DNA of 19,202 nt from Paludibacter sp. (GTDB taxonomy: Bacteria > Bacteroidota > Bacteroidia > Bacteroidales > Paludibacteraceae), in NCBI GenBank assembly GCA_009787075.1, contig WRGS01000224.1, positions 1 through 19,202 on the forward strand, in the 5' to 3' direction. The stretch's first letter is position 1; each line of letters starts with the position of its first letter. Both the position numbers and the translations under genes were made by a program. Under the pieces are notes generated by a model. That model was not told where the DNA came from, ran no database searches, and saw nothing but the letters and a program-made list of their open reading frames with translations. Of this stretch, positions 7,927 through 13,785 are shown piece after piece.

Positions 7927-8622
7927 ATGACCAAAGAGGAATATATACAGCAAGTTGTTACTATACTTAACGAGGCGGACATCAGCGTTATGGACGCTAT
8001 TATGATTGGCTCTGATATGACCAAAGTTGCGTTGTATGCAGAGCGGTTATATCCTGCGGCGTGGCGGCGTGCGGTAGCGGTATTTCCTCACAGTTGGTTT
8101 GAATTAAAATCTTTTGCCCATTTGCCCAGAGTAGAGAATAAACCCGAAGGCACAGGTTATATCCTGTTGCCTTTGGACTTTCTGCTTTTATCATCGTTTA
8201 AAATGGCTTGTTGGAATGTGGCGTGCAACGATGCATACGAAGAAACGCCTTATATCAACGCCCGCCAAGCCAATGAATATACACGCGGAACTCCGCAACG
8301 CCCTGTATGCGTATTGCGAAACACCTCACCCCCTAACCCCCTCTCCGAAGGAGAGGGGGAGTTGGGAGTGCGGAAAGCGTTGTATTATTACAGTGTTCCA
8401 AAAGAGGCTGCCAACAGCGGAGAGAGTTTTGCAATAGAGCAGGCGTTGTATATACCAAACGTTACGGCACTTACAGAGATAGCGGGGCGGGTAGATATTG
8501 ACCACAAACTTTGTGTTCCTCTTGCTTATATGAATGCAGCGCAGGTACTTACTTCCTTTGAAAAGCACGATACGGCGAAGGCATTAGAAGAAAGGGCAAA
8601 GCAGATGAGGGGCGACACCTAA
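7927..8622 (+). CDS. Head-tail connector (adaptor) protein with an in-frame repeat insertion
   Basis: This 231-residue protein has the pattern of the adaptor-like proteins that follow the capsid gene in Bacteroides prophages: helical start MTKEEYIQQVVTILNEADIS, then AERLYPAAWRRAVAVFP, LLPLDFLLLSSFKMACWNVA, and the YTRGTPQRPVCVL strand leading to LYYYSVP. It probably joins the portal to the tail. Residues 132-148 (NTSPPNPLSEGEGELGV) interrupt that strand pair and are encoded by a GC-rich palindromic repeat (8321-8370), so the element seems inserted in frame without breaking the gene. The stop codon itself lies in another copy of the element (CACCTAACCCCC at 8616), so the last residues (GDT) may also be repeat-derived. 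Family identity is from pattern memory only. Confidence 0.6.
   Translation: MTKEEYIQQVVTILNEADISVMDAIMIGSDMTKVALYAERLYPAAWRRAVAVFPHSWFELKSFAHLPRVENKPEGTGYILLPLDFLLLSSFKMACWNVACNDAYEETPYINARQANEYTRGTPQRPVCVLRNTSPPNPLSEGEGELGVRKALYYYSVPKEAANSGESFAIEQALYIPNVTALTEIAGRVDIDHKLCVPLAYMNAAQVLTSFEKHDTAKALEERAKQMRGDT
8321..8370. repeat. GC-rich palindromic element, copy 2, inside a coding region
   Basis: ACACCTCACCCCCTAA is followed by a perfect 10-bp stem CCCCCTCTCC (8337-8346) / GGAGAGGGGG (8350-8359) with a GAA loop, then AGTTGGGAGTG. Its length keeps the surrounding connector gene in frame. The trailing GTTGGGA matches the unit of the tandem array at 4559-4586. Confidence 0.85.
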
Positions 8623-8654
8623 CCCCCTGCCCCTTCCCAAAGGGAAGGGGAGTA
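8616..8654. repeat. GC-rich palindromic element, copy 3
   Basis: CACCTAACCCCCTG is followed by a perfect 9-bp stem CCCCTTCCC (8630-8638) / GGGAAGGGG (8642-8650) with an AAA loop and then AGTAAG. It supplies the stop codon of the connector gene. It could also slow or end transcription, but no T-run follows. Confidence 0.8.
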
Positions 8655-8687
8655 AGGGAAAGGGTAAAAATTTAATGATTTAAGATT

Positions 8688-9797
8688 ATGGCGTTAATAG
8701 AGAGAAATAATAACAATTATAATTTTGACTTGCTGTCGATACCTGTATTACGGTATTTGAAACCTCCTGTCGATGCACTTTCGGAACTTTATGCGAAATA
8801 TCCAGAAGGGGGCGAGCGCGGGTGGTTTGCATTTGTTGTCAAAGCAAAGAAATTTGCTTACTGGGACAATGAAGCAAAGCAATGGAATTATGTAGGCAGC
8901 GGCAGTGAAACAGGCGGTAGCGGCGGCGGAAATTCAACATCATTCGGCGGAGCAGTAATACACTCATTAGAAGAATTAGATACCTGCGGCGAGCCTAATG
9001 TTTATCCTGTTAATTTACCTGCTGAACATCCTATAATATGCAACAATCATTTTGCACTGCTTGTTATGCGCGGGGATAACAATGATAATATTGTACAAGT
9101 TGCATTTTCTTATATCGGGGGCAACAATCTTTACGGCGTTTTTATGCGTTCAGGCGAGGCAGGCAGTAATTGGGGCGCGTGGAAACAAATTAATGGCGAA
9201 CCGCCCGCCCCCTCATTTCAGATACGCAAGCGCAGAGGCATTATAACCGTTATAGGTAATCCGACAGTAGCGGATATGACAGGGATAAAACTTTGCGTAT
9301 TCAAGAAGCAGAGAGGAACAATAGGAAGATTCTTTATTCATAATGGAAACATATCGCCGAACATACCAAATTACTTTCTCAATAGAGAGTTGGCTGCTAC
9401 AGCACGCTTTGAATTTGATATGAACCTGATTAACGGCGTTTGGCAGTTTAAATTAGGCAGGGACACATACGGCGGAGTTTTTGTAGATAATTCGCTTATT
9501 GAAAAGGAATTTATTAAGATAGTAAAAGTTGACCAATATGGTTTTGTGGATAATAATGGATATTTTTATATTGGCAGCAACAGAGGACCTACGGTAAGAG
9601 GTAAATTCCCTTTTGCTGTTGAAGGCAGCATACAGGCAACTCGTTATTATTCGCTTTTCGTTGCTTTGACAAAGGGCAATAAAGTAGTAAGTAACTATGT
9701 GCGAATTTTTGCATTTCACAATGGGTGGTATCCGCCAAGTTTGGGCGGACTTCCTACTGTGCCTGCATTCAGGGCTGAAAATATTTATGTAAGATAA
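8688..9797 (+). CDS. Phage fibre protein with pyocin-knob-like domain
   Basis: A 369-residue protein. The first 70 residues (YNFDLLSIPVLRYLKPPVDA, YPEGGERGWFAFV, FAYWDNEAKQWNYVG) resemble the conserved N-terminal module of fibre-like proteins of Bacteroidetes phages, probably the part that attaches to the virion. A Gly/Ser linker follows (GSGSETGGSGGGNSTS, 71-86). Residues about 90-168 (IHSLEELDTCGEPNVYPVNL, then VFMRSGEAGSNWGAWKQING) have the pattern of a pyocin-knob domain, with the Trp-x-x-Trp-Lys ending. The remaining 200 residues are beta-rich and unrecognised, and are the likely receptor-facing part. It lies between the connector and a second fibre-like gene and is closed by a terminator-like structure. 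Head fibre versus tail fibre cannot be decided. Confidence 0.6.
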   Translation: MALIERNNNNYNFDLLSIPVLRYLKPPVDALSELYAKYPEGGERGWFAFVVKAKKFAYWDNEAKQWNYVGSGSETGGSGGGNSTSFGGAVIHSLEELDTCGEPNVYPVNLPAEHPIICNNHFALLVMRGDNNDNIVQVAFSYIGGNNLYGVFMRSGEAGSNWGAWKQINGEPPAPSFQIRKRRGIITVIGNPTVADMTGIKLCVFKKQRGTIGRFFIHNGNISPNIPNYFLNRELAATARFEFDMNLINGVWQFKLGRDTYGGVFVDNSLIEKEFIKIVKVDQYGFVDNNGYFYIGSNRGPTVRGKFPFAVEGSIQATRYYSLFVALTKGNKVVSNYVRIFAFHNGWYPPSLGGLPTVPAFRAENIYVR

Positions 9798-9801
9798 CAT
9801 A

Positions 9802-9890
9802 AGGGGGGAGAGCGCTACAGAAGCAATAGAACCATTGCTACAGAATTGATAGAACCATCACTACAGAAGCGTGCTCCACCCTCTTTTTTT
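9802..9890 (+). terminator. Terminator-like long hairpin with T-run
   Basis: AGGGGGGAGAGCGCT (9802-9816) can pair with AGCGTGCTCCACCCT (9868-9882) over 15 positions with three mismatches. It is followed by CTTTTTTT (9883-9890). It lies 4 bases after the fibre gene stop. The unusually long loop is filled by the tandem repeat at 9814-9870. Confidence 0.5.
9814..9870. repeat. 23-bp tandem repeat, about 2.5 copies
   Basis: GCTACAGAAGCAATAGAACC (9814) and GCTACAGAATTGATAGAACC (9837) begin two 23-base units; a third partial unit (ACTACAGAAGC, 9860-9870) follows. Three bases differ within the first 20 bases of units 1 and 2. Confidence 0.7.
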
Positions 9891-9909
9891 AGAAGATAGA
9901 AGATAGAAG
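9891..9909. repeat. GAAGATAGAAG-type purine-rich repeat
   Basis: AGAAGATAGAAGATAGAAG directly follows the T-run of the terminator-like hairpin and lies in the leader of the second fibre gene. It is related to the runs at 5824-5850 and 14580-14606. Confidence 0.55.
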
Positions 9910-9932
9910 TTTTTTATAAAAAAATAAGAAAT

Positions 9933-11378
9933 ATGAGAAATGTAGAAAAAATAGACGACAGGAGTTTTAAGATAGTTGATAGCAAAAAAGGGCAGGAAAC
10001 TGTTTTTGCGGCGACAAAAAAGGCTCATCCAACCAGAGACGGTACGGCTGTGGTAATAAAAGACATTTTCAAAGACAGCGACGGATTGACTGTTATCAAA
10101 CTTGATGAATTGGAGGTAGAGGGCGCAGGATATGACAACGCTACCGATGCTTGCATTGCTTTGAATGCTTTTATCGGGTCTTTTAGTTCAGGCAGCGGCG
10201 GCGGGGCAAGCGGCGTAAGTCCTGATGATATAAATGTAAAGATAACCAAGCCTAACGGTTTTATCAACAGCACGGAGATAGAAGAAAGTACGGCAACACA
10301 GCAAGTGTTTAACAACCGCGCTTCTGCACAGATACAGACCAATACCAATAATATTAACAGCGCACGCACTCTGATAGAACAGGTGCAAAATACGCTTTCT
10401 GAACATCAAGAACAGATACAGACCAATGCCAATAATATTGACGGCGCATTGGGGATAGTAAGTATGGGGCAGACGCTTATAGCGCAAGCACAAAATACCC
10501 TTACTGAACTGCAAGCGCAAATTCAGGCGAATACTGTTAATATTACAGGGGCAGGGGGACTGATAGCACAAATACAGAGTACGCTTGCAGAATTGCAGGA
10601 CTTTGAACAATTGGCTGGCAAATATATAAATGCGCTGCAAATTATTTGCACAGTAACATCTACATCTGGCAATGCGATAAATTTAACTTTTGCAGTGGGT
10701 AAAAACTGCATAATAACAAAAACAGACGGCACAGTGGTATATCAGGGGGCAATCACATCTGAAAATGCCACAACATTAACGCTGAACGCGGGCGAGGGAA
10801 TTTATTCTATTTTGATACAGGATTCGGCAAATGCAACGGCGGACGTGATTAACAGCGTAAGTACGACAGTAACGAAGACAACGGTGTATGGCACAGTGAT
10901 AGTAACAGGGAGTTTGACGAGCGTCAATGTTCCCGGTACTGCAACTTCAATAATATCACAAATAAAAGACAATCCGTTAATACAGGAAGTATATCTTAAT
11001 GAAGGAGTTGTAACATTAGGAACTACCAATGCTGCCGCTGGGGCGGCGATAACTAATTTGAATTCATTAAGGAAATTGACAATACCTTCAACGTTACTTA
11101 ACTGGAATTACCCGAGCGGCAGCGCAATTGCTGCTGTACACGTTGGTTATAATTGCCCGAACTTGCGCGAGTTGATAGTACCGCATAATTTTGAATTGCC
11201 GACAGGTTTTTGGATTTTCGGCGATATGTTCAAAAATAAAATACTTGATGTTTTCAACAGGGCAGCGGAAGTTCCAACAGCACGGACTATTTACATTTCG
11301 GCGGCAAATAACAATAAACTGACAGCAGAGGAAATACTTATTATAACAGATAAGAATTATACAGTGGTGGTGAAATAG
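9933..11378 (+). CDS. Fibre-like protein: coiled-coil repeats and BspA-like leucine-rich C-terminus
   Basis: A 481-residue protein with several parts. Residues 1-85 form an N-terminal module, probably virion-attached, ending in a Gly/Ser linker (SSGSGGGASG). Residues 133-222 are three copies of a coiled-coil unit beginning QIQTNTNNI (133-160), QIQTNANNI (161-195) and QIQANTVNI (196-222), each ending near QNTLSEHQ, QNTLTELQ or QSTLAELQ; the middle copy is longer by about one heptad. Such units form trimeric fibre shafts. The C-terminal part is Thr/Val-rich beta sequence and then a leucine-rich pattern (LTSVNVPG, LIQEVYLNEGV, LNSLRKLTIPSTL, CPNLRELIVP) like BspA-type repeats, a plausible surface-binding tip. 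It is followed by palindromic element copy 4 and a 58-residue gene. Confidence 0.62.
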   Translation: MRNVEKIDDRSFKIVDSKKGQETVFAATKKAHPTRDGTAVVIKDIFKDSDGLTVIKLDELEVEGAGYDNATDACIALNAFIGSFSSGSGGGASGVSPDDINVKITKPNGFINSTEIEESTATQQVFNNRASAQIQTNTNNINSARTLIEQVQNTLSEHQEQIQTNANNIDGALGIVSMGQTLIAQAQNTLTELQAQIQANTVNITGAGGLIAQIQSTLAELQDFEQLAGKYINALQIICTVTSTSGNAINLTFAVGKNCIITKTDGTVVYQGAITSENATTLTLNAGEGIYSILIQDSANATADVINSVSTTVTKTTVYGTVIVTGSLTSVNVPGTATSIISQIKDNPLIQEVYLNEGVVTLGTTNAAAGAAITNLNSLRKLTIPSTLLNWNYPSGSAIAAVHVGYNCPNLRELIVPHNFELPTGFWIFGDMFKNKILDVFNRAAEVPTARTIYISAANNNKLTAEEILIITDKNYTVVVK

Positions 11379-11380
11379 AA

Positions 11381-11419
11381 GCCTAACCCCCAGCCCCTTC
11401 CCTCAGGGAAGGGGAGTAA
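11381..11419. repeat. GC-rich palindromic element, copy 4
   Basis: GCCTAACCCCCAG is followed by a perfect 9-bp stem CCCCTTCCC (11394-11402) / GGGAAGGGG (11406-11414) with a TCA loop and then AGTAAG. It begins 2 bases after the fibre gene stop. It is nearly identical to copy 3. Confidence 0.82.
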
Positions 11420-11455
11420 GAAAAGGAATTTTGAAATTTAAAAAAGAAAGAAAAT

Positions 11456-11632
11456 ATGACAACGGAAATTTTATTGACAAAGATAAAGGCTGACGAGGGT
11501 AAAGTGATTGCCTTGAAAAGCACAGGCGAAGTACTTGGCGAGGAGGTTTATCCTGCTCAAAGCCAAACGGTAGATGACTTTATAGAAGTGCCATTAGGGG
11601 AAAATCTGCCAATAGAGGAAGAAGAAATATAA
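11456..11632 (+). CDS. Small acidic phage protein, 58 residues
   Basis: ATG at 11456, TAA at 11630-11632. The protein begins MTTEILLTKIKADEGKVIAL and ends with an acidic tail (PLGENLPIEEEEI). It has no membrane segment. The regular Lys/Asp/Glu pattern, A-rich leader and position between fibre and holin genes support a real gene. I do not recognise a function; similar short acidic proteins occur near fibre genes of Bacteroides prophages, but this is a loose impression. The following 172 bases up to the holin gene hold nothing I can name. Confidence 0.55.
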   Translation: MTTEILLTKIKADEGKVIALKSTGEVLGEEVYPAQSQTVDDFIEVPLGENLPIEEEEI

Positions 11633-11804
11633 AAAGAATAGTGTTCAGGTTGGGGCTGAGACGTGTATGCGGCAAGGTTCTGTAAAACGGCGGATGAAAT
11701 GACGCTGTAAGTTGTAATGTAGTGATAATATATTGCATTCCTGTTACGCTTAATCTTTAAATTATTAATTATTAAATAGATACATTAAATAGATAGAAAA
11801 AAAG

Positions 11805-12215
11805 ATGGAAAATGTTAATATTGTGGCAATTATATGTTGCTTATTGGTTTTTTTGGCTATAACATACATACCTTATTTTTTGGGGTTGTGGAGGTTCAAA
11901 AAACTTGGCGGCGAATTTTCTGCATCAAAATATGCAGCGCGTTCGTGGCTTGCAACTGCACTTCCTGCAACATTTGTGCTTTACATATTGATAGTTGATG
12001 GGCTAACTTTTATAGAACTTGATTTTGTAAAAATGATAGTAACTTGGGCAATAGCGCAAGGCATTATTTTTACAATAAAATCGACTGCGGAAAAAATCTT
12101 TATAAAGAAAGGCGACTTGCAGGTAGGTATTGATTTTAGCAAAAAGAACAAAACAGCGGACGCAAGCAAAGGCACGAAAAGGAAAAGGGGCGAAAGGGGA
12201 AAAGAACGAAAATAA
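11805..12215 (+). CDS. Probable holin
   Basis: A 136-residue membrane protein with three likely transmembrane segments: about residues 6-30 (IVAIICCLLVFLAITYIPYF), 47-66 (SWLATALPATFVLYILIVDG) and 75-93 (FVKMIVTWAIAQGIIFTI), followed by a strongly basic cytosolic tail. It lies 20 bases upstream of the GH108 endolysin, which has no signal peptide and so needs a pore; size, topology and position fit a holin. The last 15 residues (KGTKRKRGERGKERK) are encoded by a GGGCGAAGG-like repeat, so the basic tail is at least partly repeat-derived. A spacer protein of other function cannot be excluded. Confidence 0.6.
   Translation: MENVNIVAIICCLLVFLAITYIPYFLGLWRFKKLGGEFSASKYAARSWLATALPATFVLYILIVDGLTFIELDFVKMIVTWAIAQGIIFTIKSTAEKIFIKKGDLQVGIDFSKKNKTADASKGTKRKRGERGKERK
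12168..12215 (+). repeat. Degenerate GGGCGAAGG-type repeat at the holin gene end
   Basis: The purine-rich run AAAGGCACGAAAAGGAAAAG, then GGGGCGAAAGGGG, resembles the repeats at 3571-3599 and 4115-4137. It encodes the basic tail and the stop of the holin candidate. Confidence 0.4.
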
Positions 12216-12235
12216 ATAAAAAAAGTAAGTAATAT

Positions 12236-12778
12236 ATGACAGATGTAAATATTTTGGCGAAGTTCATTTTGAAATGGGAAGGCGGATTTGTAAATAATCC
12301 CAATGACCCGGGCGGCGCAACTAATAAAGGCGTTACAATCGCCGTTTGGAAAGCGCAGGGCTACGACAAAAATGGCGATGGACGCATTGATGTAAATGAT
12401 TTGAAATTAATCACAGATGCGGACGCAATTAAAATTTTGAAGTCAAATTATTGGAACAGATGGTTTGCAGATAAAATCACTTCACAGGCGGTTGCTAATA
12501 CTTTGGTCGATTGGGTTTGGGGCAGCGGGGCTTGGGGGATAAAAATACCGCAACGCTTGCTCGGATTAAAAGAGAACGGCATTGTGGATTATGTTACGCT
12601 AAATATGCTCAATAACAGGATAATAAAAGACAAAGAAGCCTTTTTGCAGGATTTGTACAAGGCGCGTTATCAATATCTTAATGATATTGTTAAGAAAAAT
12701 CCGAAGTTACAGGTTTTTTTTAAAGGTTGGAACAACCGAATGAACGATTTGGTAAAATTCAACAAGCAATTTAATTAA
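12236..12778 (+). CDS. Endolysin: GH108 N-acetylmuramidase with EF-hand-like loop
   Basis: A 180-residue lysozyme-like enzyme that would cut peptidoglycan glycan strands. The GH108 signature is clear: FILKWEGGFVNNPNDPGGAT with catalytic Glu15 in the EGG motif, then TNKGVT. The C-terminal half (VDWVWGSGAWGIKIPQRLLG, then KENGIVDYVTLNML) is the usual peptidoglycan-binding domain of this family. Residues 44-55 (DKNGDGRIDVND) match a 12-residue EF-hand calcium loop, with acidic or Asn side chains at 44, 46, 48 and 55 and Gly49. There is no signal peptide, so export depends on the upstream holin. The start follows an A-rich leader. The downstream 308 bases carry no gene until 13087. Confidence 0.9.
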   Translation: MTDVNILAKFILKWEGGFVNNPNDPGGATNKGVTIAVWKAQGYDKNGDGRIDVNDLKLITDADAIKILKSNYWNRWFADKITSQAVANTLVDWVWGSGAWGIKIPQRLLGLKENGIVDYVTLNMLNNRIIKDKEAFLQDLYKARYQYLNDIVKKNPKLQVFFKGWNNRMNDLVKFNKQFN

Positions 12779-12878
12779 GTTAAGGTTTATGCCCAAAAAC
12801 TTAAATAAGAACAAAATTAGTTAAGATTTTTCATAATAATATAGATTAAAATGTTTAAATTTTTTCAGATTTTAGTGC

Positions 12879-12957
12879 GTTGTGAAACACGCGACAATCA
12901 ACCCTGCATCTCTTGGTTGAGGCGCAGGGAGCAAAAAGGTGTCGAAATTGACACCTT
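12879..12957. promoter_or_regulatory. Possible structured RNA or operator region upstream of the DUF2335 cassette
   Basis: Several inverted repeats are packed here: GCGT/ACGC near 12878-12892; TCAACC (12898-12903) with GGTTGA (12915-12920); CCCTGC (12902-12907) with GCAGGG (12924-12929), which interleaves with the former as in a pseudoknot or switch; and a perfect AAGGTGTC (12936-12943) / GACACCTT (12950-12957). No T-run follows on the plus strand. The last stem could be an operator or, on the minus strand, a terminator (T5 follows). No known riboswitch is recognised. The rest of 12779-13086 holds the left inverted repeat and the promoter listed separately. Confidence 0.3.
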
Positions 12958-12975
12958 AAAAAAAGTTCTTTGAAA

Positions 12976-12989
12976 TATTGGATTTTACC
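12976..12989 (+). repeat. Left copy of a 14-bp inverted repeat bounding the DUF2335 cassette
   Basis: TATTGGATTTTACC at 12976-12989 is the exact reverse complement of GGTAAAATCCAATA at 13716-13729. The two copies enclose the promoter and both genes of the cassette, and the right copy overlaps the terminator stem. Confidence 0.7.
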
Positions 12990-13025
12990 TAAAAAAGTTA
13001 AATTATCAAAATAATTTTACTAATG

Positions 13026-13058
13026 TTTGTTGTATTTTAGAATATTTTAGTAATTTTG
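13026..13058 (+). promoter_or_regulatory. Bacteroidetes-type promoter of the DUF2335 cassette
   Basis: TTTG at 13026-13029 is followed after 21 bases by TAATTTTG at 13051-13058, a full match to TAnnTTTG. The start codon of the 64-residue gene is 28 bases further on, after an AAATAAATAAATAAATAAA leader. Confidence 0.65.
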
Positions 13059-13086
13059 CAGTGTTAAAAATAAATAAATAAATAAA

Positions 13087-13281
13087 ATGGACAAAATCAT
13101 TGAAAATATGTTTGGCGTGTTTGCAAATTCTTATTCTCAGTGCAGGAAAGATGTTTTGCCAAATATTTATAACCCTCAGTATATAGGTTTGGATGCTGAC
13201 AAAAAAAACATTAATCAAGATGTGCGTCATTTTTTATCAGATTTTAAAGCAGCAACGCATATTGCCGCAGAAACAAATTAA
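13087..13281 (+). CDS. Small protein, 64 residues, first gene of the DUF2335 cassette
   Basis: A 64-residue soluble protein (MDKIIENMFGVFANSYSQCR, then NINQDVRHFLSDFKAATHIA). I do not recognise a family. It has mixed charge, one Cys and no membrane segment or signal. The gene directly follows a good Bacteroidetes promoter and is separated from the DUF2335-like gene by only 5 bases, so the two are surely co-transcribed. Its position as the lead gene suggests a partner of the membrane protein, for example an antidote, adaptor or regulator; that is inference from layout only. Confidence 0.6.
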   Translation: MDKIIENMFGVFANSYSQCRKDVLPNIYNPQYIGLDADKKNINQDVRHFLSDFKAATHIAAETN

Positions 13282-13286
13282 ATTTT

Positions 13287-13688
13287 ATGTCAAAACAGCA
13301 ACGCAACATGCGTGTTATAGCCAATCGGGATTCAGGTGCAATAGAACAGCAAACCATAGTTGACGACAATTTGTTGCCATCGGCAGATGAATTGCAAAAA
13401 TTAAAAGAAATAAATCCTGCAATAATTCAATGGATTATGAACAGAACAGAAAAAGAACAGGATGCTCGACTTGAATTTAATGCAAACAGAATGAAGTTGG
13501 CACACAAAGAAATTACAATTACAACCACATCACTTTGGCTTGCCTTTGTTTTATCAATAGTACTGTTATTGATAAGTGGCGTGTTTATTTATTTTAATAA
13601 AGAATTAGCAGGAACTATTTTTGGATGTGTTGGAATTATTACAATAATTCAGGCATTTTTAAAGTTTGGCAGAAAAGAAAAACAATAA
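13287..13688 (+). CDS. DUF2335-like predicted membrane protein
   Basis: A 133-residue protein. Residues 30-50 (LPSADELQKLKEINPAIIQW) followed by a charged helix (RTEKEQDARLEFNANRMKLA) are the typical cytosolic part of DUF2335 proteins, which place a 'P-x-x-x-x-L-x-x-y-x-x-i-x-P' stretch before two membrane helices. The helices are about 81-104 (SLWLAFVLSIVLLLISGVFI) and 107-125 (ELAGTIFGCVGIITIIQAF). A short basic tail follows. The molecular function of DUF2335 is not known; such proteins are found in accessory and phage-related loci. Here it is the second gene of a cassette with its own promoter and terminator inside a lysis region. That is the layout of a lysogenic-conversion 'moron', so superinfection exclusion or another effect on the host envelope is possible. 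Confidence 0.7.
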   Translation: MSKQQRNMRVIANRDSGAIEQQTIVDDNLLPSADELQKLKEINPAIIQWIMNRTEKEQDARLEFNANRMKLAHKEITITTTSLWLAFVLSIVLLLISGVFIYFNKELAGTIFGCVGIITIIQAFLKFGRKEKQ

Positions 13689-13712
13689 TTATTTCCACAC
13701 AAAGATTTTTAT

Positions 13713-13755
13713 ATCGGTAAAATCCAATAAAAAAAAGGATTTTACCGATTTTTTT
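13713..13755 (+). terminator. Rho-independent terminator of the DUF2335 cassette
   Basis: A perfect 13-bp stem ATCGGTAAAATCC (13713-13725) / GGATTTTACCGAT (13737-13749) with an A-rich loop of 11 bases is followed by T7 (13749-13755). It stands 24 bases after the DUF2335 stop. It isolates the cassette from the spanin gene. Confidence 0.88.
13716..13729 (-). repeat. Right copy of the 14-bp inverted repeat
   Basis: GGTAAAATCCAATA is the exact reverse complement of 12976-12989. It overlaps the left arm and loop of the terminator hairpin. Confidence 0.7.
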
Positions 13756-13785
13756 ATGTGTAATTTTAAAAAAAATTTAATTGAT

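Noticed and set aside
9814..9870. CRISPR-like array
   Set aside because: Units are contiguous with no spacers and there are only two and a half of them; no cas genes in the window.
8688..11378. Diversity-generating retroelement acting on the fibre genes
   Set aside because: No reverse transcriptase gene and no template/variable repeat pair with adenine-specific differences were seen.
13666..13785. Longer start of the spanin gene (40 extra residues)
   Set aside because: It would overlap the DUF2335 gene and be translated through a perfect terminator hairpin; the ATG at 13786 starts a proper lipoprotein signal.
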